NCBI RefSeq assembly: GCF_050320395.1 | Contig: NZ_CP144459.1 | Span: 186,001 to 250,000, forward strand | Direction: 5' to 3' | Source: Treponema_C sp050320395 | Lineage (GTDB): Bacteria > Spirochaetota > Spirochaetia > Treponematales > Treponemataceae | DNA length: 64,000 bases | Part shown: piece after piece, positions 8,773 through 16,411 of the stretch | Layout of the letters: each line of letters starts with the position of its first letter | Numbering within the stretch: position 1 is the first letter of the stretch | Program-made: the position numbers and the translations under genes | Notes under the pieces: generated by a model | The model's database searches: none | What the model was told of the DNA's origin: nothing | The model's input: only the letters and a program-made list of their open reading frames with translations

Positions 8773-9156
8773 TCAGTTCCTTTTTTTACACTCCGCACAA
8801 ATACCGCTGAACACAATATCGTGTCCTAAAACTTCAAATTCGTCCGCCTTCGTGATGTATTTTTGCAAATCGGGAATATACTCCATTTTTAAATCAAGTA
8901 TAGCCCCGCATTTTACACACTTCCCGTGATAGTGATCGGTACAAATATGGTCGTAGCGGTCGGCTTCTCCGGGAATCTGTCTTTTCCGTATTACACCCTC
9001 ATCACAGAGCCGTTGTAAATTTCTATATACCGTGGCCTTGCTGACAGCAGGATGCTCCCGATTGATTATTGTATAAATTTCCTCGGCTGTCGCATGATTT
9101 TGCAGCTTGTTTACCGCTTCATATACAACCGTTCTTTGCATTGTATTTCTTATCAT
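8773..9156 (-). CDS. Fur-family metalloregulator, PerR-like
   Basis: 127 residues. The winged helix (about 1-75) contains VSKATVYRNLQRL as the recognition helix. The dimerisation part has DHYHGKCVKCG and a C-terminal CAECKKRN, giving two CxxC pairs for the structural zinc; the His-rich DHICTDHYH segment supplies regulatory metal ligands. Overall wording is closest to PerR, but Fur or Zur function cannot be excluded. It represses metal- or peroxide-responsive genes in the family. Start at 9156 is served by AAGGAG. The palindrome upstream suggests autoregulation, and the queD-like gene is probably cotranscribed. Confidence 0.88.
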   Translation of the reverse strand: MIRNTMQRTVVYEAVNKLQNHATAEEIYTIINREHPAVSKATVYRNLQRLCDEGVIRKRQIPGEADRYDHICTDHYHGKCVKCGAILDLKMEYIPDLQKYITKADEFEVLGHDIVFSGICAECKKRN

Positions 9157-9190
9157 GATAAGCTCTCCTTGCTTTTATTCGCCTATCAAT

Positions 9191-9219
9191 AACATAATAC
9201 ATATGCGTATCTTGGTCAA
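9191..9219 (-). promoter_or_regulatory. Promoter of the Fur-family regulator
   Basis: On the minus strand TTGACC (9219-9214), 17-bp spacer, TATGTT (9196-9191), about 35 bp before the start codon. Confidence 0.55.
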
Positions 9220-9223
9220 TAAT

Positions 9224-9258
9224 CAGTCCTTATTAGTAATTGTTACTAATAAGGACTG
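9224..9258. promoter_or_regulatory. 16-bp-arm perfect palindrome, likely Fur-family operator
   Basis: Arms CAGTCCTTATTAGTAA and TTACTAATAAGGACTG with a TTG spacer, 5 bp upstream of the -35 box of the regulator gene. AT-rich TTA/TAA half-sites fit Fur/PerR boxes. It lacks GC content and a U run, so it is not a terminator. The following 9260-9454 shows only a short relic of the 4.8-kb repeat. Confidence 0.6.
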
Positions 9259-9454
9259 TATACTGATTGTAAAAAATTGTCAAGAGAATTTTTGAAATTT
9301 TGATGAGACCCCTCTATGAGTTGAGATTTAGGATAGCTTCAAGCGCTCTAAAAGCACGTGCCGGATAAGTATTTTTTTATTTTCTTAAAAGTGCAGAGAT
9401 TGCAGTCCGTAACGCCGGCAGCACGTCCGGGGCGTTTTTTGATGAATTTGACAG

Positions 9455-9482
9455 TTGACAGCAGTTTAGGATATGATATACC
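9455..9482 (+). promoter_or_regulatory. Promoter of the cassette gene, copy 2
   Basis: TTGACA at 9455-9460, 16 bp, TATACC at 9477-9482, conserved with copy 1. Confidence 0.55.
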
Positions 9483-9580
9483 GTAAACTGCTTCGGTATA
9501 AAAAAGGAGAAGTAAAGTGAAAAATCCGCAAAAAAATTCATATTGATAAAAATATTATTTTCGGTAAATATAGTTTTCTT

Positions 9581-9745
9581 ATGATAGCGGATAAAATACT
9601 TAAATCGGGATTTGATATAAATTATAAAATCAATGAAAAGTACGGACGTATTGAAGATTTACCTTTAGAGCTTAAGCAAAAGTATATGTTAAAAGAAGCG
9701 GCAATAAAAGAATATTTGAAGAGCAAAAATGTACAATGTGAATAA
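9581..9745 (+). CDS. Small cassette protein, copy 2 (54 aa; longer form frameshifted)
   Basis: Same 54-residue frame as copy 1, with K-N-V in place of K-K-I near the end. The GTG at 9517 has the ribosome site AAAAAGGAG. Here the A run has 7 bases but is followed by an extra T, so the GTG frame again fails to reach the conserved frame. The amino acid conservation downstream of the break suggests the 54-residue part has been under selection, or that the copies are recent. Confidence 0.5.
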   Translation: MIADKILKSGFDINYKINEKYGRIEDLPLELKQKYMLKEAAIKEYLKSKNVQCE

Positions 9746-9758
9746 AACCTGATGCAGC

Positions 9759-10487
9759 TTGGAATTGTACAAAAAATATAAATACTGTAAAACAGGAGCG
9801 GCTGTGTGTAAGACAATACATTCACAACGAGGTGTATGGATAGGGCACTGTTTTTTATTATACAGTCCGTTTTTTATAGAGGGCATTTACAGTCTGATAA
9901 TAAAAAAATTTAAAGAGCCTTCCGCTTATTGGTTTTACGGGCTTTATCTTTTATTATGTTATTTATTCTATGGACTTGTATGCGTTATACATCTAAAATG
10001 GCGGAAAAAAATAGGTGAGCCGGCTGTTTTTGATTGTAAACCTAAGACTGTAAAATGGCTGCTCGTTTCCGTATTGATGGGTATTGCCGCATCTAAATTA
10101 GGAAGTTTTATTATATACCGCAGTATTTTTTCACCGATGATCATGCGGGATGTACGGGCATATTTTATTAATTTTTCACCGCGGTATATAGGTGTCGCGG
10201 GTTTTATATTACAATATATTTACTACGGATTTGAATTTACGCTGGTTACCCTTTTAATCGATTGTGCGCAAACAACAAGCGGAAAATACAACCTAAACCG
10301 AAAAATTCCGTGGGGCGGTATTTTTTTAGCGCTTACGTGGGGTATCGGTCATGTACTTACAAAAAACAGCATACAAGACGGTATACACACCTTTTTGATG
10401 TCGCTGTGTATCGGGAGCGCGTATCTTTTGCCCGAGAATAAAAAAGTGAACACATGGTGTGCCGCTGCCGCAATTTTTTTTCTTTGA
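9759..10487 (+). CDS. Polytopic membrane protein with altered 5' end, CPBP-like features
   Basis: Up to 242 residues with about six to seven membrane helices. Late segments LTWGIGHVL and DGIHTFLMSLCIGSAYLL have the His spacing of CPBP (Abi/CAAX-protease-like) proteins, but the EExxR motif is not seen, so activity is doubtful. The only start in frame near the 5' end is a TTG at 9759 lying inside the cassette repeat, without a proper ribosome site. The gene has probably lost its own start to cassette insertion. A relic of the same gene is at 6544-6597. Alternatives: unrelated membrane protein. Confidence 0.5.
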   Translation: MELYKKYKYCKTGAAVCKTIHSQRGVWIGHCFLLYSPFFIEGIYSLIIKKFKEPSAYWFYGLYLLLCYLFYGLVCVIHLKWRKKIGEPAVFDCKPKTVKWLLVSVLMGIAASKLGSFIIYRSIFSPMIMRDVRAYFINFSPRYIGVAGFILQYIYYGFEFTLVTLLIDCAQTTSGKYNLNRKIPWGGIFLALTWGIGHVLTKNSIQDGIHTFLMSLCIGSAYLLPENKKVNTWCAAAAIFFL

Positions 10488-10551
10488 ACCTAAGATATTG
10501 TATTTATATACGGGTAACAGTTAAGCATTTTTAATCAAAGGAGTGTTTTTT

Positions 10552-10677
10552 ATGAATGAATTTGAAAAAGCTCTTTGCGGCAATGTACGGAGCGGAAAAA
10601 TCCCGAGTGAACATGATATTTTCGGCGCGGAAGGTTGGAAAATAATTGCAAAGATAGAGGCTGTAAGAGCAAGATAA
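10552..10677 (+). CDS. Small ORF, 41 residues, unknown
   Basis: Starts MNEFEKALCGNVRSGKIPSE and ends VRAR; charged, with no membrane segment. AAAGGAG lies 8-9 bases before the ATG, which is the best argument for translation. It sits between the membrane protein at 9759 and the membrane protein at 10797 in a region of mosaic repeats. It could be the N-terminal remnant of a larger protein. The remaining gap to 10796 shows nothing else. Confidence 0.4.
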   Translation: MNEFEKALCGNVRSGKIPSEHDIFGAEGWKIIAKIEAVRAR

Positions 10678-10796
10678 ACCGCTTTCCGTATATTTTGAGT
10701 TAATACATCTTTTTTACATCTTTTGCACCCTTGTTTTATCGCAAAAAGGGCGCGATAATCAAATACGAAAATAAATTCGGCTTTGAGAGGTGCTTT

Positions 10797-11759
10797 ATGA
10801 TTTTAAAATCGATACTTACACCGGTTGCCGTTATCGGCGCATCTGTTTTGTATGCCTTTTTCAGCGGTACGTATGTTTTAGGAATGTATGAACCGGCCGT
10901 AACATTCGGCATTCCGGTTATGTCTTTTATGTGTATCTGCTTATTCGGCAAGCTGAAAGCATATTCACCCTTATTTTGCAAAGAAAAAAAATTAGGCCAA
11001 TCGGATTTGGGGCAATTAAAATCTTTAAATGATTCACTAAGTCTGTTGTTCAAAGTAATCGTTTATACGTGCCTGTTTTTTACGATTTTCGGAATGCTGT
11101 ATTTTTGTTTGAATTACGGCGCTTTGGATGCGATGGGGCACAATCTTGCAGCCGCTCTTGTTTCGATAAAAGAATTATGTACCTACGGTTTAATTATTTT
11201 TACCTTAAAAGGGCATGTAAAACACAGGTTGATTTTAATGATGGCTGAAGAATCTCCCGGCGAAAAAACGGGAATGCCGGCTGTAAAAAAAGCGGCACAG
11301 GCGATTGTAAAGTTGACGCTGTTTATCGGTTTTTTAATTTGCTGCGGATGGGGAATTTCTTTGGCGGGTTTTATCGACCGTTCAAAATCGAACATTACCG
11401 ACTTTGCAGATTTCCCCGCAATCCTGTTTTTATGCGTAGGCAGCATTGTCCTTCTTTTAATTTCTGGTGTTTACAGAGGCGTCCGGCCGGTCTTTGCTCC
11501 TTTGAGCAACGGCGAAACCGGCTACACCGAGAAAAAATTGTATCAAAATGCTTTTAAGACAACAAGAATTACGGTTTTACTGTTTGCCTTTTTAAGTACG
11601 GCCATTGCGTGTATGGCAGCTTTAAATAATCTTGCGGATAAAAAATATCTCGGTACGGTTATGTATGCCGCAGTGCTGCCGGTTTTTTATGCCGTAATAA
11701 TAAACTTTACGTTTTTGGCATTTGAGGCGGGAATCGAAAAGCAGGGCCGCATAGAATAG
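10797..11759 (+). CDS. Polytopic membrane protein, partner of the LuxR-type gene
   Basis: 320 residues from the ATG at 10797, with about eight hydrophobic helices arranged in what looks like two similar halves. There are no recognised catalytic motifs. The start is chosen because the first helix (ILTPVAVIGASVLYAFF) follows at once; the frame is open to 10731. The downstream LuxR-type gene begins 3 bp after its stop, so the two are certainly cotranscribed and probably work together. It has the size and topology of a two-fold DUF2975-like protein, a family often paired with small HTH regulators, but I cannot confirm this by eye. Confidence 0.65.
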   Translation: MILKSILTPVAVIGASVLYAFFSGTYVLGMYEPAVTFGIPVMSFMCICLFGKLKAYSPLFCKEKKLGQSDLGQLKSLNDSLSLLFKVIVYTCLFFTIFGMLYFCLNYGALDAMGHNLAAALVSIKELCTYGLIIFTLKGHVKHRLILMMAEESPGEKTGMPAVKKAAQAIVKLTLFIGFLICCGWGISLAGFIDRSKSNITDFADFPAILFLCVGSIVLLLISGVYRGVRPVFAPLSNGETGYTEKKLYQNAFKTTRITVLLFAFLSTAIACMAALNNLADKKYLGTVMYAAVLPVFYAVIINFTFLAFEAGIEKQGRIE

Positions 11760-11762
11760 CTT

Positions 11763-12284
11763 ATGGTTACCGATTTATTTTTATATGCGGCGGTTATTTC
11801 GATTTTTATTTTACCGGGAATGTTCCGTAAAGAAAAATTCTTATATGCACTGTATAAAAGCGCTTTTTATGCCGGCGGTTTTGTAACGAGTGTAAAACTT
11901 TTAGCCCTTATGTATACATTGGAAAAGGGTATGGGCGGTTTACCGTTTAATGTTTCCTTTTTGCGTTTTAGCGTAACGGTGTTTACCAATTTTAGAGCGC
12001 TTGTGTACGGAATCATTGTCCGTCTTGTTTTACGTCAGTTTGTAATGCAAAAAACAAACTGCAGCGGAAACGGAGAAAAAAAAGACCGTATCGCTGAATT
12101 GCGGCCGGAACTTTTAAGCAATAGAGAAATTGAAGTTGTCCGGCTTGCGGCAAAAGGTTTAACAAATGCACAGATAGCCGACGAACTGTGTATTTCGGTC
12201 GTAACGGTAAAACGCCATCTTACAACGGTATTTAAAAAAACGGGCATTAATTTGCGGCACGAACTGTTTGGCATAACGGTATAA
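11763..12284 (+). CDS. Membrane-anchored LuxR-type HTH regulator
   Basis: 173 residues. Three hydrophobic stretches (about 4-20, 32-52, 66-88) precede a typical LuxR/FixJ DNA-binding domain (about 113-170): LSNREIEVVRLAAKGLTNAQ, then IADELCISVVTVKRHL as the HTH and a C-terminal KTGINLRHEL. No receiver domain or phosphorylation site is present, so signal input would come through the membrane part or the partner at 10797. It starts 3 bp after that gene. Confidence 0.8.
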   Translation: MVTDLFLYAAVISIFILPGMFRKEKFLYALYKSAFYAGGFVTSVKLLALMYTLEKGMGGLPFNVSFLRFSVTVFTNFRALVYGIIVRLVLRQFVMQKTNCSGNGEKKDRIAELRPELLSNREIEVVRLAAKGLTNAQIADELCISVVTVKRHLTTVFKKTGINLRHELFGITV

Positions 12285-12332
12285 AACATTTGTGCTTGCA
12301 TATCCGTCTTAATAGCGTTATTATAGGGCATT

Positions 12333-14120
12333 ATGGAAGCATTTAAACGAAGCTGCACGTGCGGCGATTTACGCAAAAGCGATGCCGAAAAAACGGTTAC
12401 ATTAAACGGCTGGATACACCGCATCCGCGAACACGGCGGTATTACCTTTATCAATTTGCGCGACAGATACGGTATTACCCAAGTTGTCGTGGACGCCGAT
12501 TCTCCTTCAGAATTGCACTCGAGCGCAAAAGATTTGCATATGGAATTCTGCATTGCCGTTGAAGGACGTGTCAGAGCGCGCCCCGATTCGATGATAAATC
12601 CGGAGATGCCGACGGGAGAAATCGAAGTGCTTGCGCAAAAAGTCATTGTGCTTTCAAAAAGCGAAGTGCTTCCCTTTATGATTGACGAAGTGCAAAAGGA
12701 CGGCACTCCCGTTATTCCGAATGAAGATTTGCGCCTTAAATACCGCTATTTGGATTTACGCCGCGCTCAAATGCAGCATCACTTGGCGCTGCGCCACAAG
12801 GTGTGCCTCGCGGTCAGAAACTATCTTTCTTCTCACGGATTTTACGAGCTTGAAACGCCGACCTTTATAAAATCGACCCCGGAAGGTGCGCGCGACTATT
12901 TGGTTCCCTCCCGCCTGTATCCGGGAAAATTCTATGCGCTTCCCCAATCGCCGCAGCTGTATAAGCAGATTCTCATGGTTTCCGGCTTTGACCGCTATTT
13001 TCAGATAGCGCGCTGTTACCGCGACGAAGATGCCCGCGGCGACCGTCAGCCCGAATTTACCCAAATCGATATGGAAATGAGCTTTGTGTCGCGCGACGAC
13101 GTTTTAAGTATAACCGAAGGTTTGATGGGAGCGGTTTTTAAAGAAACGCTGAATATCGAGCTTCCCGCCCGCTTTACGCGCATAGCTTACGATGACGCAA
13201 TCGATTTGTACGGAACCGACAAGCCGGATTTACGCTTCGATATGAAAATACAGGATGCTTCCTTTATGGCCGATATGGGCAGTTTTCAGGTTTTTAAAGA
13301 CGCGCTTCCGTCGGGAACCGTTAAGGCATTGGTTGTGCCCGGTCAAGCCGAACAGTACAGCCGAAAACGCATAGAAGAACTCGAAGCGGTTGCAAAAATC
13401 TATAAGGCTAAGGGGCTTGCCTGGATGAAGGTTACATCCGGTACAAGCCTTGAAGGCGGCATTTCCAAATTCTTTGCGGGAAACGAAGCGGAGATTATCA
13501 AAAAACTCGGCGCTCAAGCGGGAGACTTGCTGCTTTTTGCCGCCGATGCTCAATATAAAACCGCTTGTACCGCACTCGGTGCGGTGCGCTCGCGTTTGGG
13601 GAAAGATTTGAATCTTGCAAATCCGGATGAGTTTGCCTTTGCATGGATTATCGATTTTCCCCTCTTTGAACGGAACGAGGACGAGCAAAAGTGGGACGCC
13701 GCCCACCACATGTTCAGTATGCCGCAGGAACAATACCACGCAACCCTTGAAAGCGATCCTGCGAGCGTAAAGGGCGATCTCTACGATTTGGTTTTAAACG
13801 GTTACGAGCTTGCCTCCGGTTCAATCCGTATTCATGACCCGGAACTGCAAAAGCGGATTTTCAAAATTGTCGGCTTTAACGAAGAAGAAGGCCAAAAGAA
13901 ATTCGGCTTTTTAACCGAAGCCTTTAAATACGGCGCTCCTCCCCACGGCGGTATAGCTCCCGGCCTCGACCGCTTGGTTATGCTTATGTGCAAAGAGTCT
14001 TCGATAAAAGAAGTTATCGCCTTCCCGAAAAACACCTTTGCCGTCAGCCCTATGGACGAATGTCCCTCCGAAGTAGATTCCAAACAGCTTGACGAATTGC
14101 ATATAAAATTTACGGAGTAA
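12333..14120 (+). CDS. aspS: Aspartyl-tRNA synthetase
   Basis: 595 residues, the usual length for bacterial AspRS. An N-terminal OB-fold anticodon-binding domain (GWIHRIREHGGITFINLRDR) is followed by class II motifs: motif 2 YFQIARCYRDEDARGDRQPE with FTQID, a GAD insertion domain (about 300-420), and motif 3 GGIAPGLDRLVMLM. It charges tRNA-Asp in the cytosol. The long insertion marks the bacterial type. Upstream gap is 48 bp after the LuxR-type gene, with a possible own promoter (TTATAGG just before the start). Confidence 0.98.
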   Translation: MEAFKRSCTCGDLRKSDAEKTVTLNGWIHRIREHGGITFINLRDRYGITQVVVDADSPSELHSSAKDLHMEFCIAVEGRVRARPDSMINPEMPTGEIEVLAQKVIVLSKSEVLPFMIDEVQKDGTPVIPNEDLRLKYRYLDLRRAQMQHHLALRHKVCLAVRNYLSSHGFYELETPTFIKSTPEGARDYLVPSRLYPGKFYALPQSPQLYKQILMVSGFDRYFQIARCYRDEDARGDRQPEFTQIDMEMSFVSRDDVLSITEGLMGAVFKETLNIELPARFTRIAYDDAIDLYGTDKPDLRFDMKIQDASFMADMGSFQVFKDALPSGTVKALVVPGQAEQYSRKRIEELEAVAKIYKAKGLAWMKVTSGTSLEGGISKFFAGNEAEIIKKLGAQAGDLLLFAADAQYKTACTALGAVRSRLGKDLNLANPDEFAFAWIIDFPLFERNEDEQKWDAAHHMFSMPQEQYHATLESDPASVKGDLYDLVLNGYELASGSIRIHDPELQKRIFKIVGFNEEEGQKKFGFLTEAFKYGAPPHGGIAPGLDRLVMLMCKESSIKEVIAFPKNTFAVSPMDECPSEVDSKQLDELHIKFTE

Positions 14121-14150
14121 GAGGCAGAAAAAAGAGGAATGAAAAAACCG

Positions 14151-14228
14151 GCTGCAAACACCTTATGAGAACATACAATGCGAAACATTGAGCATTGTAC
14201 CCCGACGCTCTGCGTCGGGGTTGTTGAT
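14151..14228 (+). repeat. Hairpin-bearing repeat element with terminator, copy A
   Basis: Shares the block CACCTTATGAGAACA and the hairpin CCCCGACGC-TCT-GCGTCGGGG followed by TTGTTGATT with 63791-63847. Copy A has an extra inner stem (ACAATGC...GCATTGT) at about 14175-14198. It follows aspS and is probably used as its terminator. The rest of the 309-bp gap to the next gene shows nothing. Confidence 0.6.
14200..14220 (+). terminator. Strong hairpin after aspS
   Basis: 9-bp perfect GC-rich stem (14200-14208 with 14212-14220), 3-base loop, followed by TTGTTGATT. Confidence 0.6.
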
Positions 14229-14429
14229 TCGGCATTATACACAAACCGTAACAATTGACTATGCGGCGGAAGCATATCAGCGGGGACAAAACATGGCATA
14301 CAGTAAAATGCAGAGGAAACTTTGTTGTTTTAGAGAATCCAAATATACGCGATAAACCCGGTTTAACCGGAAACAATCATTAGCTTAGGTTTGGAGCAAT
14401 CCCCCTGATTTCCGAAAATAATGCGGTGT

Positions 14430-14897
14430 TTAAGCGTATTGTTTTTTTCTTTCAATAAGAACGGACAGCCCGTTTGGGATTGTCGCATAAAAGCCGCACC
14501 ACACCGCACTGAAAAAGCTCAGTTCATTAATGTGCACGCTAAGGTTAAGGTCAATGTTCACAAAATGCATGGTTTTGTTAAAAAAGAGGAAGATGACAAT
14601 AAAAACGTACAGTTCAACTATAACATAAACCGCCTTTAAGATAAAACAAGGATGCATAAACAGGACACCGAAATATCCGCCGTTATTACCCCTGTTGAGA
14701 TAAACGAGGGGAAAAAACAGGGGAAAAATGCCGATGTGTAACAGAAAAACGGGAAAGCGGCTTACATAGTGTGCCGGCAAAGTGCCGCGCAAAGACAAAA
14801 TGTGTATAAGCACACTTATCGCAAGCAGCAACACCGAAATAACAAGCATAAGCCGTAATTTTTTCAGCGAAAAAAAAGTTTGCAGCGAATCATTCAT
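14430..14897 (-). CDS. Small membrane protein, unknown
   Basis: 155 residues with four predicted membrane helices: LMLVISVLLLAISVLIHIL, FLLHIGIFPLFFPLVYL, FGVLFMHPCFILKAVYVIVELYVFIVIFL and a weaker one near the end (FFSAVWCGFYATI). The ATG at 14897 has GGAG 11 bases upstream, whereas the longer start at 14921 has no ribosome site. No family recognised. It is isolated and points toward the aspS terminator. Confidence 0.6.
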   Translation of the reverse strand: MNDSLQTFFSLKKLRLMLVISVLLLAISVLIHILSLRGTLPAHYVSRFPVFLLHIGIFPLFFPLVYLNRGNNGGYFGVLFMHPCFILKAVYVIVELYVFIVIFLFFNKTMHFVNIDLNLSVHINELSFFSAVWCGFYATIPNGLSVLIERKKQYA

Positions 14898-15126
14898 ATC
14901 TATTTTTTCTCCGCTATTCATTTTAAGATGATTTTACTTTTTTGTAAATACGGCGGTAGTTAAAAATCCGTGTACTGTATAAACTCACAAGGAAATAGGA
15001 TACCCAGAAGCAAAAAAAAGAGCTTCCATGGTAGAATTTTTAACCTTATGGAATAAGGGCGGCTATAAAATATTTTTTAGAAATTGGGCTCTTGTGTGCT
15101 AATTGTTGTGAGTACGGACAGCGTAC

Positions 15127-15155
15127 TTGTCATAAATCCGAAAATCGGATATACT
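15127..15155 (+). promoter_or_regulatory. Promoter of tRNA-Ala
   Basis: TTGTCA (15127-15132), 17-bp spacer, TATACT (15150-15155). Predicted initiation is a few bases before the tRNA. Confidence 0.6.
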
Positions 15156-15166
15156 GTAAAATATAT

Positions 15167-15239
15167 GGGGTATTAGCTCATCTGGTAGAGCGATTGGTTC
15201 GCAATCAATAGGTGGTCGGTTCGAGTCCGATATACTCCA
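15167..15239 (+). tRNA. tRNA-Ala (anticodon CGC)
   Basis: 73-nt cloverleaf: acceptor GGGGTAT/ATACTCC with the alanine-identity G3-U70 pair, D stem GCTC/GAGC, anticodon stem ATTGG/TCAAT with loop TTCGCAA (anticodon CGC, reading GCG), T arm GTCGG-TTCGAGT-CCGAT, discriminator A. CCA is not encoded. Confidence 0.93.
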
Positions 15240-15292
15240 AAAGCTGCTTTGTATCGGTTGTACTATTTTTTCTTTTGATTTATTATATATAA

Positions 15293-16411
15293 ATGTTTGG
15301 ATTTTCCGAAGCCTTTATCGGTGAAATTTTTGTATTACTTTTGCTGATTCCGGTTTTAACCCGTCCCTTGTTTAAAAAACAAAAGTACGCGGACTCTATC
15401 GTTATGGTTTCGCCGCTTTGCATTGTGCTGTCGATTGTATTGATTGTTGTATACGGATTGTCGTGGAGCCGCATTATAACGGGCGCTTTTTCGATTTTGG
15501 TACTGCTTACGAATATGCGCGCCTTGCAGCGTTTCGGAAGCAGGCTCTATGTCGATTATTACAGCCTTGCTTTCCGTATTGCCGCCGCCGTCGAAACGCT
15601 TCTGATAGTCTGCACCCTTGTTGTATTTTTTTTCTTTCGCCCTTCTGTCCCCTCCCTGTATCCCGAGCGGACGGTGTATACGGGCTCTTTTACGCACGGT
15701 TTTACGGCCGGCTACGGGTTATTCAGGCGGATAAATCTTGTAACCTATAGATACGGGAACTGCGACAGCGGCAAGTCCGTTCAGGATAGGCCCCTTGTCG
15801 TCTTTTTACCCGATACGTACACAACTGCCGAAGATTCTCAAGTACGTTTAAGCGCCTGTACACAAAAAGGTATAAGCGTGTTTACGGGCGATTTTTACGT
15901 CGATGACGGCGGCATTGCCGGCGGTATTCGAGGGTTCTCTTCCCTGCTTTTAAGATACGGCAGCACAAAGCGCTTTTTTTTACATCATCTTGTACATGCA
16001 AACGAAACGTTTTCGCAGGAGATAAGACAAAAACTGATTGAGCAAAGACGGCGTGAAGCGGAAAGCCTTCTTGTACTCGCGGGAGATTTTGCCCAATCCC
16101 TTATTATCGCGGCGGAAGGCGATTCGTTGCAAACGGCCTATGCGCTGCAAAAAAAATATCCGCTCTTTGTGCTCGGTGTATTCGATTCGTCCGCAGGACT
16201 TCCGTATTACAAACGCGGAACAGGCGACCTTTTTTCTGTGCAGCCGCTCGATGCGTTTTTTATGTTTTATAAAACCGAACGGGGGCGAACAGGTTCTTCA
16301 TTCGGCGGTACGGTGCGGCGTTTTTTTGCTTTGCAGAATGAAGAACGGGAGAAAAAAAGTTACGGACATTTTGCCGAAGCCCTATACTCATATATGGAGG
16401 GAATAAAATGA
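15293..16411 (+). CDS. Membrane protein with possible alpha/beta-hydrolase-like domain, unknown
   Basis: 372 residues. Three to four N-terminal membrane helices (about 8-25, 40-60, 62-78, 100-120) precede a soluble part from about 135. PLVVFLPDTYTTAED and SVFTGDFYVDDGG look like the strands of an alpha/beta-hydrolase fold, and LLVLAGDFAQSLIIAAEGDS sits where a GxSxG elbow would be, but has no clear nucleophile. No close family recognised. Its stop overlaps the next start (ATGA), so it is cotranscribed with the Nif3-family gene. Confidence 0.6.
   Translation: MFGFSEAFIGEIFVLLLLIPVLTRPLFKKQKYADSIVMVSPLCIVLSIVLIVVYGLSWSRIITGAFSILVLLTNMRALQRFGSRLYVDYYSLAFRIAAAVETLLIVCTLVVFFFFRPSVPSLYPERTVYTGSFTHGFTAGYGLFRRINLVTYRYGNCDSGKSVQDRPLVVFLPDTYTTAEDSQVRLSACTQKGISVFTGDFYVDDGGIAGGIRGFSSLLLRYGSTKRFFLHHLVHANETFSQEIRQKLIEQRRREAESLLVLAGDFAQSLIIAAEGDSLQTAYALQKKYPLFVLGVFDSSAGLPYYKRGTGDLFSVQPLDAFFMFYKTERGRTGSSFGGTVRRFFALQNEEREKKSYGHFAEALYSYMEGIK

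Larger units (their letters stand above)
9455..9778 (+). repeat. Duplicated cassette, copy 2
   Basis: Partner of 5093-5417, with the same promoter, ribosome site, GTG and small gene. The right end runs into the start region of the membrane protein at 9759, so the cassette appears to have replaced that gene's own 5' end. Confidence 0.75.

Noticed and set aside
12035..12706. Long minus-strand ORF (223 codons) opposite the LuxR-type gene and aspS
   Set aside because: It is antisense to two well-supported genes, spans their boundary and has no ribosome site or recognisable domain.
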